Shown piece after piece: positions 54,725-61,944 of a stretch of 64,000 bases of DNA. The stretch comes from Pseudomonas batumici (GTDB lineage Bacteria > Pseudomonadota > Gammaproteobacteria > Pseudomonadales > Pseudomonadaceae). The notes beneath the pieces are model-generated. The model was not told the origin of the DNA, searched no databases, and was given only the letters and a program-made list of their open reading frames with translations. Each line of letters begins with the position of its first letter. Within the stretch, counting starts at the first letter, position 1. Position numbers and translations under genes: made by a program. The DNA is taken from contig NZ_JXDG01000004.1 of the NCBI RefSeq assembly GCF_000820515.1, forward strand, positions 22,688 through 86,687. The letters run 5' to 3'.

Positions 54725-55079
54725 GTCGGGGTTTACCTTGCTGGAGGTGATGATCGCCCTGGCGATCTTTGCCTTGCTGGCGGCCTCCGTGCTGTCCGCC
54801 AGCCAGTTCGTGTTGCAGCAGAGCGGCACGTTGCAGGAGCGCCTGTTCGCCACCTGGCTGGCGGACAATCAGTTGCATGAGCTGCGCCTGAAGGCTTCCC
54901 CGAGCCAGGGACGACAAGCGTTTCGCCAGCGCTTCGACCAGCGCGAATGGCGCCTGGAGCAGGTGGTCATGCCTACCGCCGACCCCCGTCTGCTCAAGGT
55001 CGAGATCGCGGTGCGGCTGGATAACGGCGGGCCGGTGCTGCACCACACCAGTGCCTGGGTACAGGCTCGGGATGAATAA
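54714..55079 (+). CDS. gspI: Minor pseudopilin GspI
   Basis: ATG at 54714 lies inside the gspH end and gives 121 residues, starting MKAESGFTLLEVMIALAIF, a GspI-type prepilin signal. The block ATWLADNQLHELRL fits GspI. It overlaps gspJ by 8 nt. Confidence 0.94.
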   Translation: MKAESGFTLLEVMIALAIFALLAASVLSASQFVLQQSGTLQERLFATWLADNQLHELRLKASPSQGRQAFRQRFDQREWRLEQVVMPTADPRLLKVEIAVRLDNGGPVLHHTSAWVQARDE

Positions 55080-55629
55080 GCAAACCGGTTTTACCTTGGT
55101 CGAACTGGTCATTGCCCTGGCGATTTTCAGCCTGATCGGCCTGGCCAGTTATCGCCTGTACGAAGGGGTGCTGGCGACCCAGGCCCGGGTCAGCGCGCAT
55201 GAGCAGGGATTGCGCAGTCTGCAACGGGCGCTGGCGGTGCTGGAGCGCGATGTCCTGCAGGCCACGATCCCGAAAGAGGGGCAGGCCGTGACACTGGGGG
55301 CCGGGCAGTTGAACCTGCAACGCGGCAATGGGCGCAATCCGCTGGATGAGCCCCGCAGCGAGCGCCAGGAGATTGCCTATCGCCTGGAGGAAGGCACCTT
55401 ATGGCGCTATCGCCGCAGCCTTGATCTGCCCGAGATTCACAAGCTGCCGCTGCTCAAGGACGTGCGCGCCTTGCGCTGGCGGCTGTATGCGCAAAAGAAC
55501 GGTTGGCGCACTGACTGGCCATCGACGCCGGGCCGTTCCGCCGGGCATCCACGGGCGCTGGAAATCACCCTGTCCGCCGGCCGCTTCGAGCAGATCCGCC
55601 GGATCATCCTGCTGCCGGAGGGCGCATGA
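55072..55629 (+). CDS. gspJ: Minor pseudopilin GspJ
   Basis: ATG at 55072 gives 185 residues beginning MNKQTGFTLVELVIALAIFS. The middle has RALAVLERDVLQA and the C-terminal part LEITLSAGRFEQIRRIILLP, as in GspJ proteins. It overlaps gspK by 4 nt. Confidence 0.94.
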   Translation: MNKQTGFTLVELVIALAIFSLIGLASYRLYEGVLATQARVSAHEQGLRSLQRALAVLERDVLQATIPKEGQAVTLGAGQLNLQRGNGRNPLDEPRSERQEIAYRLEEGTLWRYRRSLDLPEIHKLPLLKDVRALRWRLYAQKNGWRTDWPSTPGRSAGHPRALEITLSAGRFEQIRRIILLPEGA

Positions 55630-56486
55630 GCGGTGCCGGCCAGCGTGGCGTGGCGTTGATCAGCGTGCTGCTGATCATGACCCTGGCCCTGTTCGTGGTC
55701 GGCGGCCTGTTGCGCAGTCATACGCAGGCGTTGCAGAGCAGTGCGCAGCATATGCATCAGGTGCAGCTGCGGCAGTGGGCCATCGCCGCGGAGAGCTGGG
55801 CGCGGGAGTTGTTGCAGCCGCCTGACCTGCTCGAGGCGAAGACGATCAACCTGGCCCAGCCCTGGGCGCGTCCGGCGCTGCCGTTCGACCTGCCGGGTGT
55901 CGAGGTACGGCTCGAGATCGAAGACCTGGCCGCGCGGTTCAACCTGACCCGTCTGCTGCTCCCCGGCAAGGCCGATGAAATCAGCCTGGAGCGCTGGGCC
56001 CGGTTGCTGGAGGCGCTGGAAATCCCCGCGCTCGATCTGGCGCCGTTGCGTGGCACCGAGGTCAGCGACACCAGCCAGTTGCGCCTGTTGCCCGGTGTCG
56101 ACCAGGACCTTTTGCAACGCCTGCAGCCCTTCGTCGCCTTGCTGCCGGCCGAGGCAACGCTGAACGTCAATACCGCTTCGGCAACCCAGCTGGCGATGCT
56201 GGAAGGCATGACGGCTGCCGATGCCCGCGCCTTTGTCGCCCAGCGCCCGTTGGAAGGTTATGCCGATGCCCAGGCCTTTACCCGCGCACCGGGGCTGGAT
56301 GGGCTAGGCATCGCCAGCCATGGCCTGGGTGTCGACAGCCGCTGGTTCCGGGTCACGGTCGAGGTCAGCGCGGGGGCGGCGCGGCTGCGCTTGGTCAGCG
56401 ACCTGGAGCGGCCTCGCGACAGCCTCCGTCTGCGCGTCCTGCAACGCCGCTTCCTGGCTCCGACTCAAGGTGAATCCCCGTTATGA
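55626..56486 (+). CDS. gspK: Minor pseudopilin GspK
   Basis: The 286-residue product has a prepilin-like end (GQRGVALISVLLIMTLALFV) without the Glu at position 5 of the mature chain, which is the hallmark of GspK, the tip protein. The inserted alpha domain contains LNVNTASATQLAMLEGM, a helix-hairpin-helix-like block usual in GspK. Confidence 0.95.
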   Translation: MSGAGQRGVALISVLLIMTLALFVVGGLLRSHTQALQSSAQHMHQVQLRQWAIAAESWARELLQPPDLLEAKTINLAQPWARPALPFDLPGVEVRLEIEDLAARFNLTRLLLPGKADEISLERWARLLEALEIPALDLAPLRGTEVSDTSQLRLLPGVDQDLLQRLQPFVALLPAEATLNVNTASATQLAMLEGMTAADARAFVAQRPLEGYADAQAFTRAPGLDGLGIASHGLGVDSRWFRVTVEVSAGAARLRLVSDLERPRDSLRLRVLQRRFLAPTQGESPL

Positions 56487-57586
56487 GCAACTGGCTTTAT
56501 CTCACTCCCGAAGGACTGGCGACGTGCGACGCGACCTGGCCGGTGGGTTGCTGGCAGGCGGACGGCGAGTTCCGCAGCGTCTCTCTGGCCGAGGCGGCGA
56601 CGCTCCTGCGGGGCCAAGCCGTAGCGGTGATCCTGCCCATGGAAATCTGCAGCGGGTTGCGCAGCGAGCCCTGGCCTGGTCGACGCAAGCCTACGGTCCA
56701 GGCGCTGGCCTATGCCGTCGAAGACCTGCTGGCCGAGGAGCTTGATGGATTGCATATCTCGGTCGGCGTGGCGGCCAAGGATTCGCGCTACCCGTTGCTG
56801 GCAATTCACAAGGAGCGCTTCAAGGCGATCCTGGCGTTGTTGCAGGCCTCGGGGCTGCAGGTGGTCAGCGTCAAGGTGGATGCCGACTTGTTGCCGGATG
56901 ATCAGGCTTATGGCGTCTGGTGGGCCGGACGATGGTTGTTGGGTGGCGCTATCGAGACCCGGCTGGCGCTGTCGCCCGAGGATCTGGAGGTGTTGCGCCC
57001 GCGCTTGCCGGAGGCACTGTGCTGGATGGGGGCCGATCGACAGCGCGATATCGCGGCGTTGCTGATGACGGGGCGCTCGCGTGCCCTGGACTTGCTGCAA
57101 GGCGAGTTTCGCCAGGTGCGAGCGCGTTGGCCGTGGGGGGCGCTGGTGGTGTCGGCGCTGGCGCTGTTCGCGGTGTCCTGGGGTTTTACCCTGGCGCGTG
57201 CTCACTACCTGGAACGTGCTGCCGCGCAGTTGTACGAGCAAAGCGTGCAGCGCTTCCAGAGCCTGTATCCCGAGCAGACCCGCATCGTCGACCTGGCGGC
57301 CCAGCTCAAGGCCTTGCAGGGCCGGACCGATGAGTCGAGTCGGCAGATGGGCCGTCTGGTGCAGCTGGTCGAACAGGTGGTCGGTGGCAGCAGCGTTGAA
57401 GTCCAGCGTATCGAATACCGGGCCGGCACGGGCTGGACGCTGTTGCTGACGGCGGGCAGCTTCAGCGAACTTGAGCGCTTGCGCGAGCGCGGCCAGGGCA
57501 GCGGCTTGCCGATCAGGCTGGGCAGCGCCAGCAAGGATCGCGAGCGGGTGCAGGCGGTGTTGATGTTGGAGGAGAAGAACGGATGA
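56483..57586 (+). CDS. gspL: Type II secretion protein GspL
   Basis: GspL has a cytoplasmic actin-like domain that holds GspE, one membrane helix and a periplasmic ferredoxin-like domain. The 367-residue product fits: LEAAT-type cytoplasmic part with YAVEDLLAEELDGLH, helix WGALVVSALALFAVSWGF at about 214-231, and a coiled-coil start of the periplasmic part. It overlaps its neighbours by 4 nt on each side. Confidence 0.92.
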   Translation: MSNWLYLTPEGLATCDATWPVGCWQADGEFRSVSLAEAATLLRGQAVAVILPMEICSGLRSEPWPGRRKPTVQALAYAVEDLLAEELDGLHISVGVAAKDSRYPLLAIHKERFKAILALLQASGLQVVSVKVDADLLPDDQAYGVWWAGRWLLGGAIETRLALSPEDLEVLRPRLPEALCWMGADRQRDIAALLMTGRSRALDLLQGEFRQVRARWPWGALVVSALALFAVSWGFTLARAHYLERAAAQLYEQSVQRFQSLYPEQTRIVDLAAQLKALQGRTDESSRQMGRLVQLVEQVVGGSSVEVQRIEYRAGTGWTLLLTAGSFSELERLRERGQGSGLPIRLGSASKDRERVQAVLMLEEKNG

Positions 57587-58047
57587 TCGGGTCACTGGCT
57601 TTACCGGCGGCGCTGACGCAGGGGTGGCAGAACCTGGGACCTCGGGATCGACGGATGCTGGTCGGCCTGGGGATTTTCCTGATGGTGGTGACCTTGTTCA
57701 AGGGGCTGTGGCAACCGGTGCAACAGCGTCTGGAACGGGGTGAGCGCGTGTACCAGCAACGTCTGTTGCTGGCGGCTGAAGTCCAGCGCGCCCAGCCCGC
57801 GACTCAGCGCTCGACCCCCTCCCGACCGCTGTCGACCCGGCTGAGTGAAACGGTGGCGGCGGCGGGGCTGGAATTGCAGCAACTGGACCAGGACGGCCAG
57901 TCGCTGCGGGTTACCCTCAGTGGCAATGCACTGGCCTTGCTGCAGTGGTTGGATCAAACGGAACAATCTGGCGCGGTGTTGCAGTCGTTGAGCCTGGAGA
58001 AGCGCGACTCGTCGTTGCTGGCACAGGTTGCGTGGCGTGCTGATTAA
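57583..58047 (+). CDS. gspM: Type II secretion protein GspM
   Basis: The 154-residue product has one membrane helix (RRMLVGLGIFLMVVTLFKGL), a coiled coil and a periplasmic domain. It is the last gsp gene; gspN and gspO are absent, so the pilus peptidase PilD would process the pseudopilins. Confidence 0.9.
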   Translation: MIGSLALPAALTQGWQNLGPRDRRMLVGLGIFLMVVTLFKGLWQPVQQRLERGERVYQQRLLLAAEVQRAQPATQRSTPSRPLSTRLSETVAAAGLELQQLDQDGQSLRVTLSGNALALLQWLDQTEQSGAVLQSLSLEKRDSSLLAQVAWRAD

Positions 58048-58053
58048 GTGTAT

Positions 58054-58101
58054 CGGCTCGCAAACGAAATGCTTCGGCTCGTGTTTATTCTGCCCGGCTC
58101 G
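58054..58101. repeat. Three evenly spaced CGGCTCG direct repeats
   Basis: CGGCTCG occurs at 58054, 58075 and 58095, that is 21 and 20 nt apart, about two helical turns, directly after gspM and before the AT-rich gene at 58145. The phasing suggests a protein-binding array, for example for a regulator of that gene. Confidence 0.4.
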
Positions 58102-58144
58102 CATTCTATTGCACGGGGTTCACAATGCTAACAAAGGTTTTATC

Positions 58145-58828
58145 ATGAGTCGTTATAGCTTTATTACAATGAGAAAAGACATTGAGTGTCTCGGAGTCAG
58201 AAGTCATCAAAATCCTTTTTTATGGGAAGAAGATAGCAATCTCCATAAACAACTGATGGGTCGTTACCCTTATGGGGCACCCAAGAAAAACCATATCAAC
58301 TGCCTGACGGAGTATTGCTGGCAGGCGTATCAAAAATCTGTCACTTCCGTTGGGGCTATGCGCATCGGGCGTCAGGCTGATGTATGGAAAGAGGAAATAT
58401 TTAAACAGTATTTAATGAATAAGGGGGAAAACTTATGGGCGCGGCAAGCAAAGGGTAATATTCTTGTTATCGATAAATGGTCTGGGGCGCTAAATGATGC
58501 TTGGTTGTTAGGTGGGATACACCGGTATGCAGATTTTCACCTGATGTCTTACTTGGCCCCTATAAATCTCTGGAATTATGAAGCGGGTTATCATGTTGTC
58601 ACCGCAAGAGAAGTTTTGGGTCTTTTGCATTTCGGCTATGAAATGAGAAGAAATACGACAGGGATAATGTTTAAATGCCGGTCTTATCAACATGCAGATA
58701 ATGCAAATCTGCTTTCTTATGAAGCTTTAATGAAAGAAGCGCACAAGCGTGGTCCATCCTCTATCACTAAATTGCTCGCAGAACCTACCATCGGGTTATA
58801 CCAGCAGATTCATGCCAGAAGAGTTTAA
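58145..58828 (+). CDS. Unrecognised AT-rich protein, 227 aa
   Basis: ATG at 58145 gives 227 residues starting MSRYSFITMRKDIECLGVRS; the frame extends upstream but only into the repeat region. I recognise no family. The sequence is soluble, with no signal peptide or membrane helix, rich in aromatic residues and His (YHVVTAREVLGLLHFGYEMR, GGIHRYADFHLMSYL). Codon use and GC content are unlike the gsp genes before and the MFS gene after, which points to recent gain. A possible link to the type II system as substrate is weak, since it lacks a signal peptide. The ribosome site (AAGG) is poor. Confidence 0.65.
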   Translation: MSRYSFITMRKDIECLGVRSHQNPFLWEEDSNLHKQLMGRYPYGAPKKNHINCLTEYCWQAYQKSVTSVGAMRIGRQADVWKEEIFKQYLMNKGENLWARQAKGNILVIDKWSGALNDAWLLGGIHRYADFHLMSYLAPINLWNYEAGYHVVTAREVLGLLHFGYEMRRNTTGIMFKCRSYQHADNANLLSYEALMKEAHKRGPSSITKLLAEPTIGLYQQIHARRV

Positions 58829-58919
58829 GGGGTAAGCAACTTCTCCGCGCAACGGGCGAGGACATGGCCGAAGGGGTTTTGCGGGACTGAACACCTAACC
58901 ACCAGCCGGTTAATCGTGA

Positions 58920-60197
58920 CTAGGCTTGCGCATTACCCGGCAACACCGCCAATCGCGCCAGCTTCAACGCCACCAGCAAGGCCACCACCAACAGCGCGCC
59001 GATAAACAGGCCGATACCGTTCCAGCCGCCGTAGTGCCAGAACACCCCGCCGAGGGTCCCGGCCACGCTGGAGCCGACGTAGTAGCTGAACAGGTAGAGC
59101 GACGAAGCCTGGCCCTTGGCTTTCAGCGCCCGGCGGCCGATCCAGCTGCTGGCCACCGAGTGGGCGGCGAAGAAGCCGAAGGTGAACAGCAGGATGCCGA
59201 GTATCACCACCGGCAGCGGGGTCACCAGGGTCAGGGCGATGCCCACCAGCATCATCAGGATCATGCCCCAGAGCACCTTGCGCCGGCCCAGCTTGTCGGC
59301 GAGGGCGCCGATCTGCGCCGAGCTGTAGATGCCCGACAGGTAGACGATGGACAGCAGGCCGACGAAGGCCTGGCTCATGCCGTAGGGTTCGGCCAGCAGG
59401 CGGTAGCCGATGTAGTTGAACAGGGTGACGAAGCTACCCATCAGCAGGAAGCCTTCCAGGAACAGCCACGGCAGGCCGGCGTCGCGAAAGTGCACGGTGA
59501 AGCCGTCGATCAGGCTGCGGCTGTTGAATGGGCGGGCGCGGAAGTTGCGCGACGGCGGCAGGATCTTCCAGAACACCGTCGCCGCGATCAGCGCCAGGAC
59601 ACCGATCACCAGCATCGCCGTGTGCCAGCTGACGAAGTCGATCAGTACGCCGGTGATCAGGCGCCCGCTCATCCCGCCGATGGCGTTGCCGCCGATGTAC
59701 AGACCCATCGCCAGACCGATGTGCTTGGGATGAATTTCCTCGCTCAGGTAGGTCATGCCGACCGCCGCCAGGCCGCTCAGCGAAAGGCCTACCAAGGCCC
59801 GCATCACCAGCACGCCCTGCCAGTTGGGCATCAACGCGCCGAGGAGGGTGAACAGCGCCGCGCCGAACAACGCCACCACCATCACCGGCTTGCGCCCGAG
59901 GCTGTCGGAGATCGGTCCGGTGATCAGCAGGCCGATGGCGAGCAGGGCGGTGGACACCGAGAGAATCAGGCTGCTCTGGGCGGCGTTGATCCCGTATTCC
60001 TTCGACAACACCGGCATCATCGGCTGTACGCAGTACAACAGGGCAAAGGTCGCAAAGCCGCCCGAGAACAGCGCCAGCACGGTGCGCATGAACGCCGGGG
60101 TGCCTTTTTCGATGTAGGTTTCGTTGAGTGGGGCGACAGCCGCGTCCGGTGCAGCAGGGGGCATTTCGTGGGCGAGGGGAGCGACAGCAGTTTTCAC
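58920..60197 (-). CDS. MFS transporter, YnfM-like
   Basis: The 425-residue product is a twelve-helix major facilitator. The loop 2-3 motif is GPISDSLGRKPVMV and its counterpart in the second half is GALADKLGRRKVLWG. The N-terminal 35 residues are a hydrophilic extension. The sequence resembles the inner-membrane drug/metabolite exporters of the YnfM group; the substrate is unknown. It is divergent from a LysR gene 117 nt away, which probably controls it. Confidence 0.9.
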   Translation of the reverse strand: MKTAVAPLAHEMPPAAPDAAVAPLNETYIEKGTPAFMRTVLALFSGGFATFALLYCVQPMMPVLSKEYGINAAQSSLILSVSTALLAIGLLITGPISDSLGRKPVMVVALFGAALFTLLGALMPNWQGVLVMRALVGLSLSGLAAVGMTYLSEEIHPKHIGLAMGLYIGGNAIGGMSGRLITGVLIDFVSWHTAMLVIGVLALIAATVFWKILPPSRNFRARPFNSRSLIDGFTVHFRDAGLPWLFLEGFLLMGSFVTLFNYIGYRLLAEPYGMSQAFVGLLSIVYLSGIYSSAQIGALADKLGRRKVLWGMILMMLVGIALTLVTPLPVVILGILLFTFGFFAAHSVASSWIGRRALKAKGQASSLYLFSYYVGSSVAGTLGGVFWHYGGWNGIGLFIGALLVVALLVALKLARLAVLPGNAQA

Positions 60198-60241
60198 GGG
60201 GACCTCGGGAAGAGCAGCCGGTCAGGCAATGGAAAAAGCAT

Positions 60242-60292
60242 ATAGCTGGCTAACTATTACTTCCAATATATTGTTCGACCTGTTTGATAGGT
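60242..60292. promoter_or_regulatory. Two dyads in the MFS-LysR divergent region
   Basis: ATAG-N8-CTAT (60242-60257) and ACCT-N7-AGGT (60278-60292) lie between the divergent genes, where a LysR protein would bind. Neither is a strict T-N11-A box. Confidence 0.35.
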
Positions 60293-60314
60293 TTTACGAC
60301 TTGTTGAGGTGTTC

Positions 60315-61214
60315 ATGGAATTGCGGCATTTGCGCTACTTCATCGCGGTGGCCGAAGAACTGCATTTTGGCCGTGCGGCAGAGCTGTTGGGGATTTCCCA
60401 GCCGCCGTTGAGCCAGCAGATCCAGGCGCTGGAGCAGGAGCTGGGGGCACGGTTGTTCGAGCGGACCAATCGTCGGGTCGAGTTGAGCGAGGCGGGTCGC
60501 CTGTTTCTGGAAGAGGCGCGGTTGGTGCTGGCGCAGGTGGACAAGGCGGCGGACGTGGCACGGCGGGCGCAGTTGGGGGAGCTGGGGGAACTGAAGATCG
60601 GTTTCACCTCGTCGGCACCCTTCAATTCGACCATTCCCCAGGCGATCTTTGCCTTTCGCCAGGCGTTCCCGGCGGTGCACCTGAACCTGCGGGAGATGAG
60701 CAGCAAGAGTGTCGCCGATGGCTTGATGGATGAGTCCATCGAAGTGGGCTTGATGCGGCCTTTGTCGTTGCCGGAGGCCTTGGATGTCGTGGAGTTGATG
60801 CGTGAGCCGCTGGTGGCGGTGCTCAGTGCCAAGCACCCGTTGGCGGCAGGGAGTGAGGGCGGGATGTATCTGTCCGAGCTGGCGCTGGAGCCCTTTGTGT
60901 TTTTCCCTCGCAGTTACGGCAGCGGCTTGTATGCGCAGTTGCTGACCTTGGCACGGCAGGCCGGGTTCAGTCCGCACTTTGCCCAGGAGGCGGGGGAGGC
61001 GATGACCATCATCGGCTTGGTGGCGGCGGGGTTGGGGGTGTCGGTGTTGCCAGCGTCTTATCAGCGGATTCGGATCGAGGGCGTGGTCTATCGACCGTTG
61101 CTTGATCCGGATGCGGTATCGGCGGTGTGGTTGGTGCAACGCAAGGACCAGAAATCACCGATGGCCAAGGCGTTTATCGAGTTGCTGACGCGCCGGGCGG
61201 TGCCGCAGGTCTGA
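60315..61214 (+). CDS. LysR-family transcriptional regulator
   Basis: The 299-residue product begins MELRHLRYFIAVAEELHFGR and has the winged helix-turn-helix AAELLGISQPPLSQQIQALE, then the substrate-binding domain (LGELKIGFTSSAPFNSTIPQ, GVSVLPASYQRI). ATG at 60315 follows GAGG by 5 nt; GTG at 60309 is an alternative. By arrangement it most likely regulates the divergent MFS gene. Confidence 0.94.
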   Translation: MELRHLRYFIAVAEELHFGRAAELLGISQPPLSQQIQALEQELGARLFERTNRRVELSEAGRLFLEEARLVLAQVDKAADVARRAQLGELGELKIGFTSSAPFNSTIPQAIFAFRQAFPAVHLNLREMSSKSVADGLMDESIEVGLMRPLSLPEALDVVELMREPLVAVLSAKHPLAAGSEGGMYLSELALEPFVFFPRSYGSGLYAQLLTLARQAGFSPHFAQEAGEAMTIIGLVAAGLGVSVLPASYQRIRIEGVVYRPLLDPDAVSAVWLVQRKDQKSPMAKAFIELLTRRAVPQV

Positions 61215-61314
61215 GATTTGAAGCGGGCTTCAGCAACCGCCGTAGCGATGGCGCTTAAATGACACAAAGCTCAACCCCCGTTTTTCCTCGGCGATTGAGC
61301 TTGGCGGCCTTTAA

Positions 61315-61566
61315 TTAAGCTGTTTTGAAGCCTGGCTTACCGTTGGCGGCTCGCCATTCTTTCACTTCTTTTAGTATCGCTTCCGGGCCAATTTTTCCCT
61401 CTTCTGGGTAAAATAATAGATCCGAGCCCGAGGGATGTTCGGTCAGCGCTTCGAACTCCAGAACCGCGTCAATGTGCTCATCTTCAGTTGCGTATTCATT
61501 GGTGTATATTTTTATGATGAGGCTCAGAAAGTCAGCCTCTGATATTTCACTGATTAACTTGCTCAT
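61315..61566 (-). CDS. Orphan DNase-type (E2/E9) pyocin/colicin immunity protein
   Basis: The 83-residue product matches the Colicin_Pyocin immunity family of Im2/Im9: LISEISEADFLSLIIKIYTN at the start, TEHPSGSDLLFYP in the helix III region and KEWRAANGKPGFK at the end. In Im9 the corresponding loop is TEHPSGSDLIYYP, so the first Tyr is Phe here. These proteins block HNH DNase bacteriocins. No DNase toxin gene is in the window; the adjacent pyocin carries a tRNase domain instead. AGGAG lies 7 nt before the ATG, and 107 nt separate it from the other immunity gene. Confidence 0.9.
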   Translation of the reverse strand: MSKLISEISEADFLSLIIKIYTNEYATEDEHIDAVLEFEALTEHPSGSDLLFYPEEGKIGPEAILKEVKEWRAANGKPGFKTA

Positions 61567-61674
61567 TCCTCAGCTCCTTTGTGTGCTTCAATAGGTTGCT
61601 CAAGAAAAAATGCCATTTATTTTTCGATGGGGTAATGGCGTATTTCTTGGCTAACTCTGCGCTGGAGGAGATGC

Positions 61675-61944
61675 TCAGAGAAGCTGGAACTTTTCTAAGG
61701 TCTCCTTGATTTTTTTACGAAGTTCCGCTTCATCTATCTCAGATTCATCACGATCAGGTGCCGGATTATAACAGTCTGCCAGCATGAATATATCTGATGA
61801 CGCTCTATCTGAATTCACCCCTTCCGACGTCAGCTCTTCAGCCGACATACCATGCCACTGATCTATATAGAGACTCACAAAATTTTCTGCTTGTGCATCG
61901 CTATTGATAAAGCGTATTGCCATTTCAATTGTCTTGAGTGTCAT
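61675..61944 (-). CDS. Colicin-D-type immunity protein
   Basis: The 89-residue acidic product matches the Colicin_immun family of self-protection proteins for colicin D-like tRNases: MAIRFINSDAQAENFVSLYI, then SSDIFMLADCYNPAPDRDES near residue 48-67 and ELRKKIKETLEKF at the end. It shares 1 nt with the toxin stop codon and has GGAGG 8 nt before the ATG inside the toxin gene, so toxin and immunity are coupled. It would bind the catalytic domain and mimic tRNA. Confidence 0.86.
   Translation of the reverse strand: MTLKTIEMAIRFINSDAQAENFVSLYIDQWHGMSAEELTSEGVNSDRASSDIFMLADCYNPAPDRDESEIDEAELRKKIKETLEKFQLL

Noticed and set aside
61215..61314. An AAGCTCAA/TTGAGCTT dyad between the LysR gene and the immunity gene
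   Set aside because: The 20-nt loop and absence of a T-run make it a poor terminator candidate.
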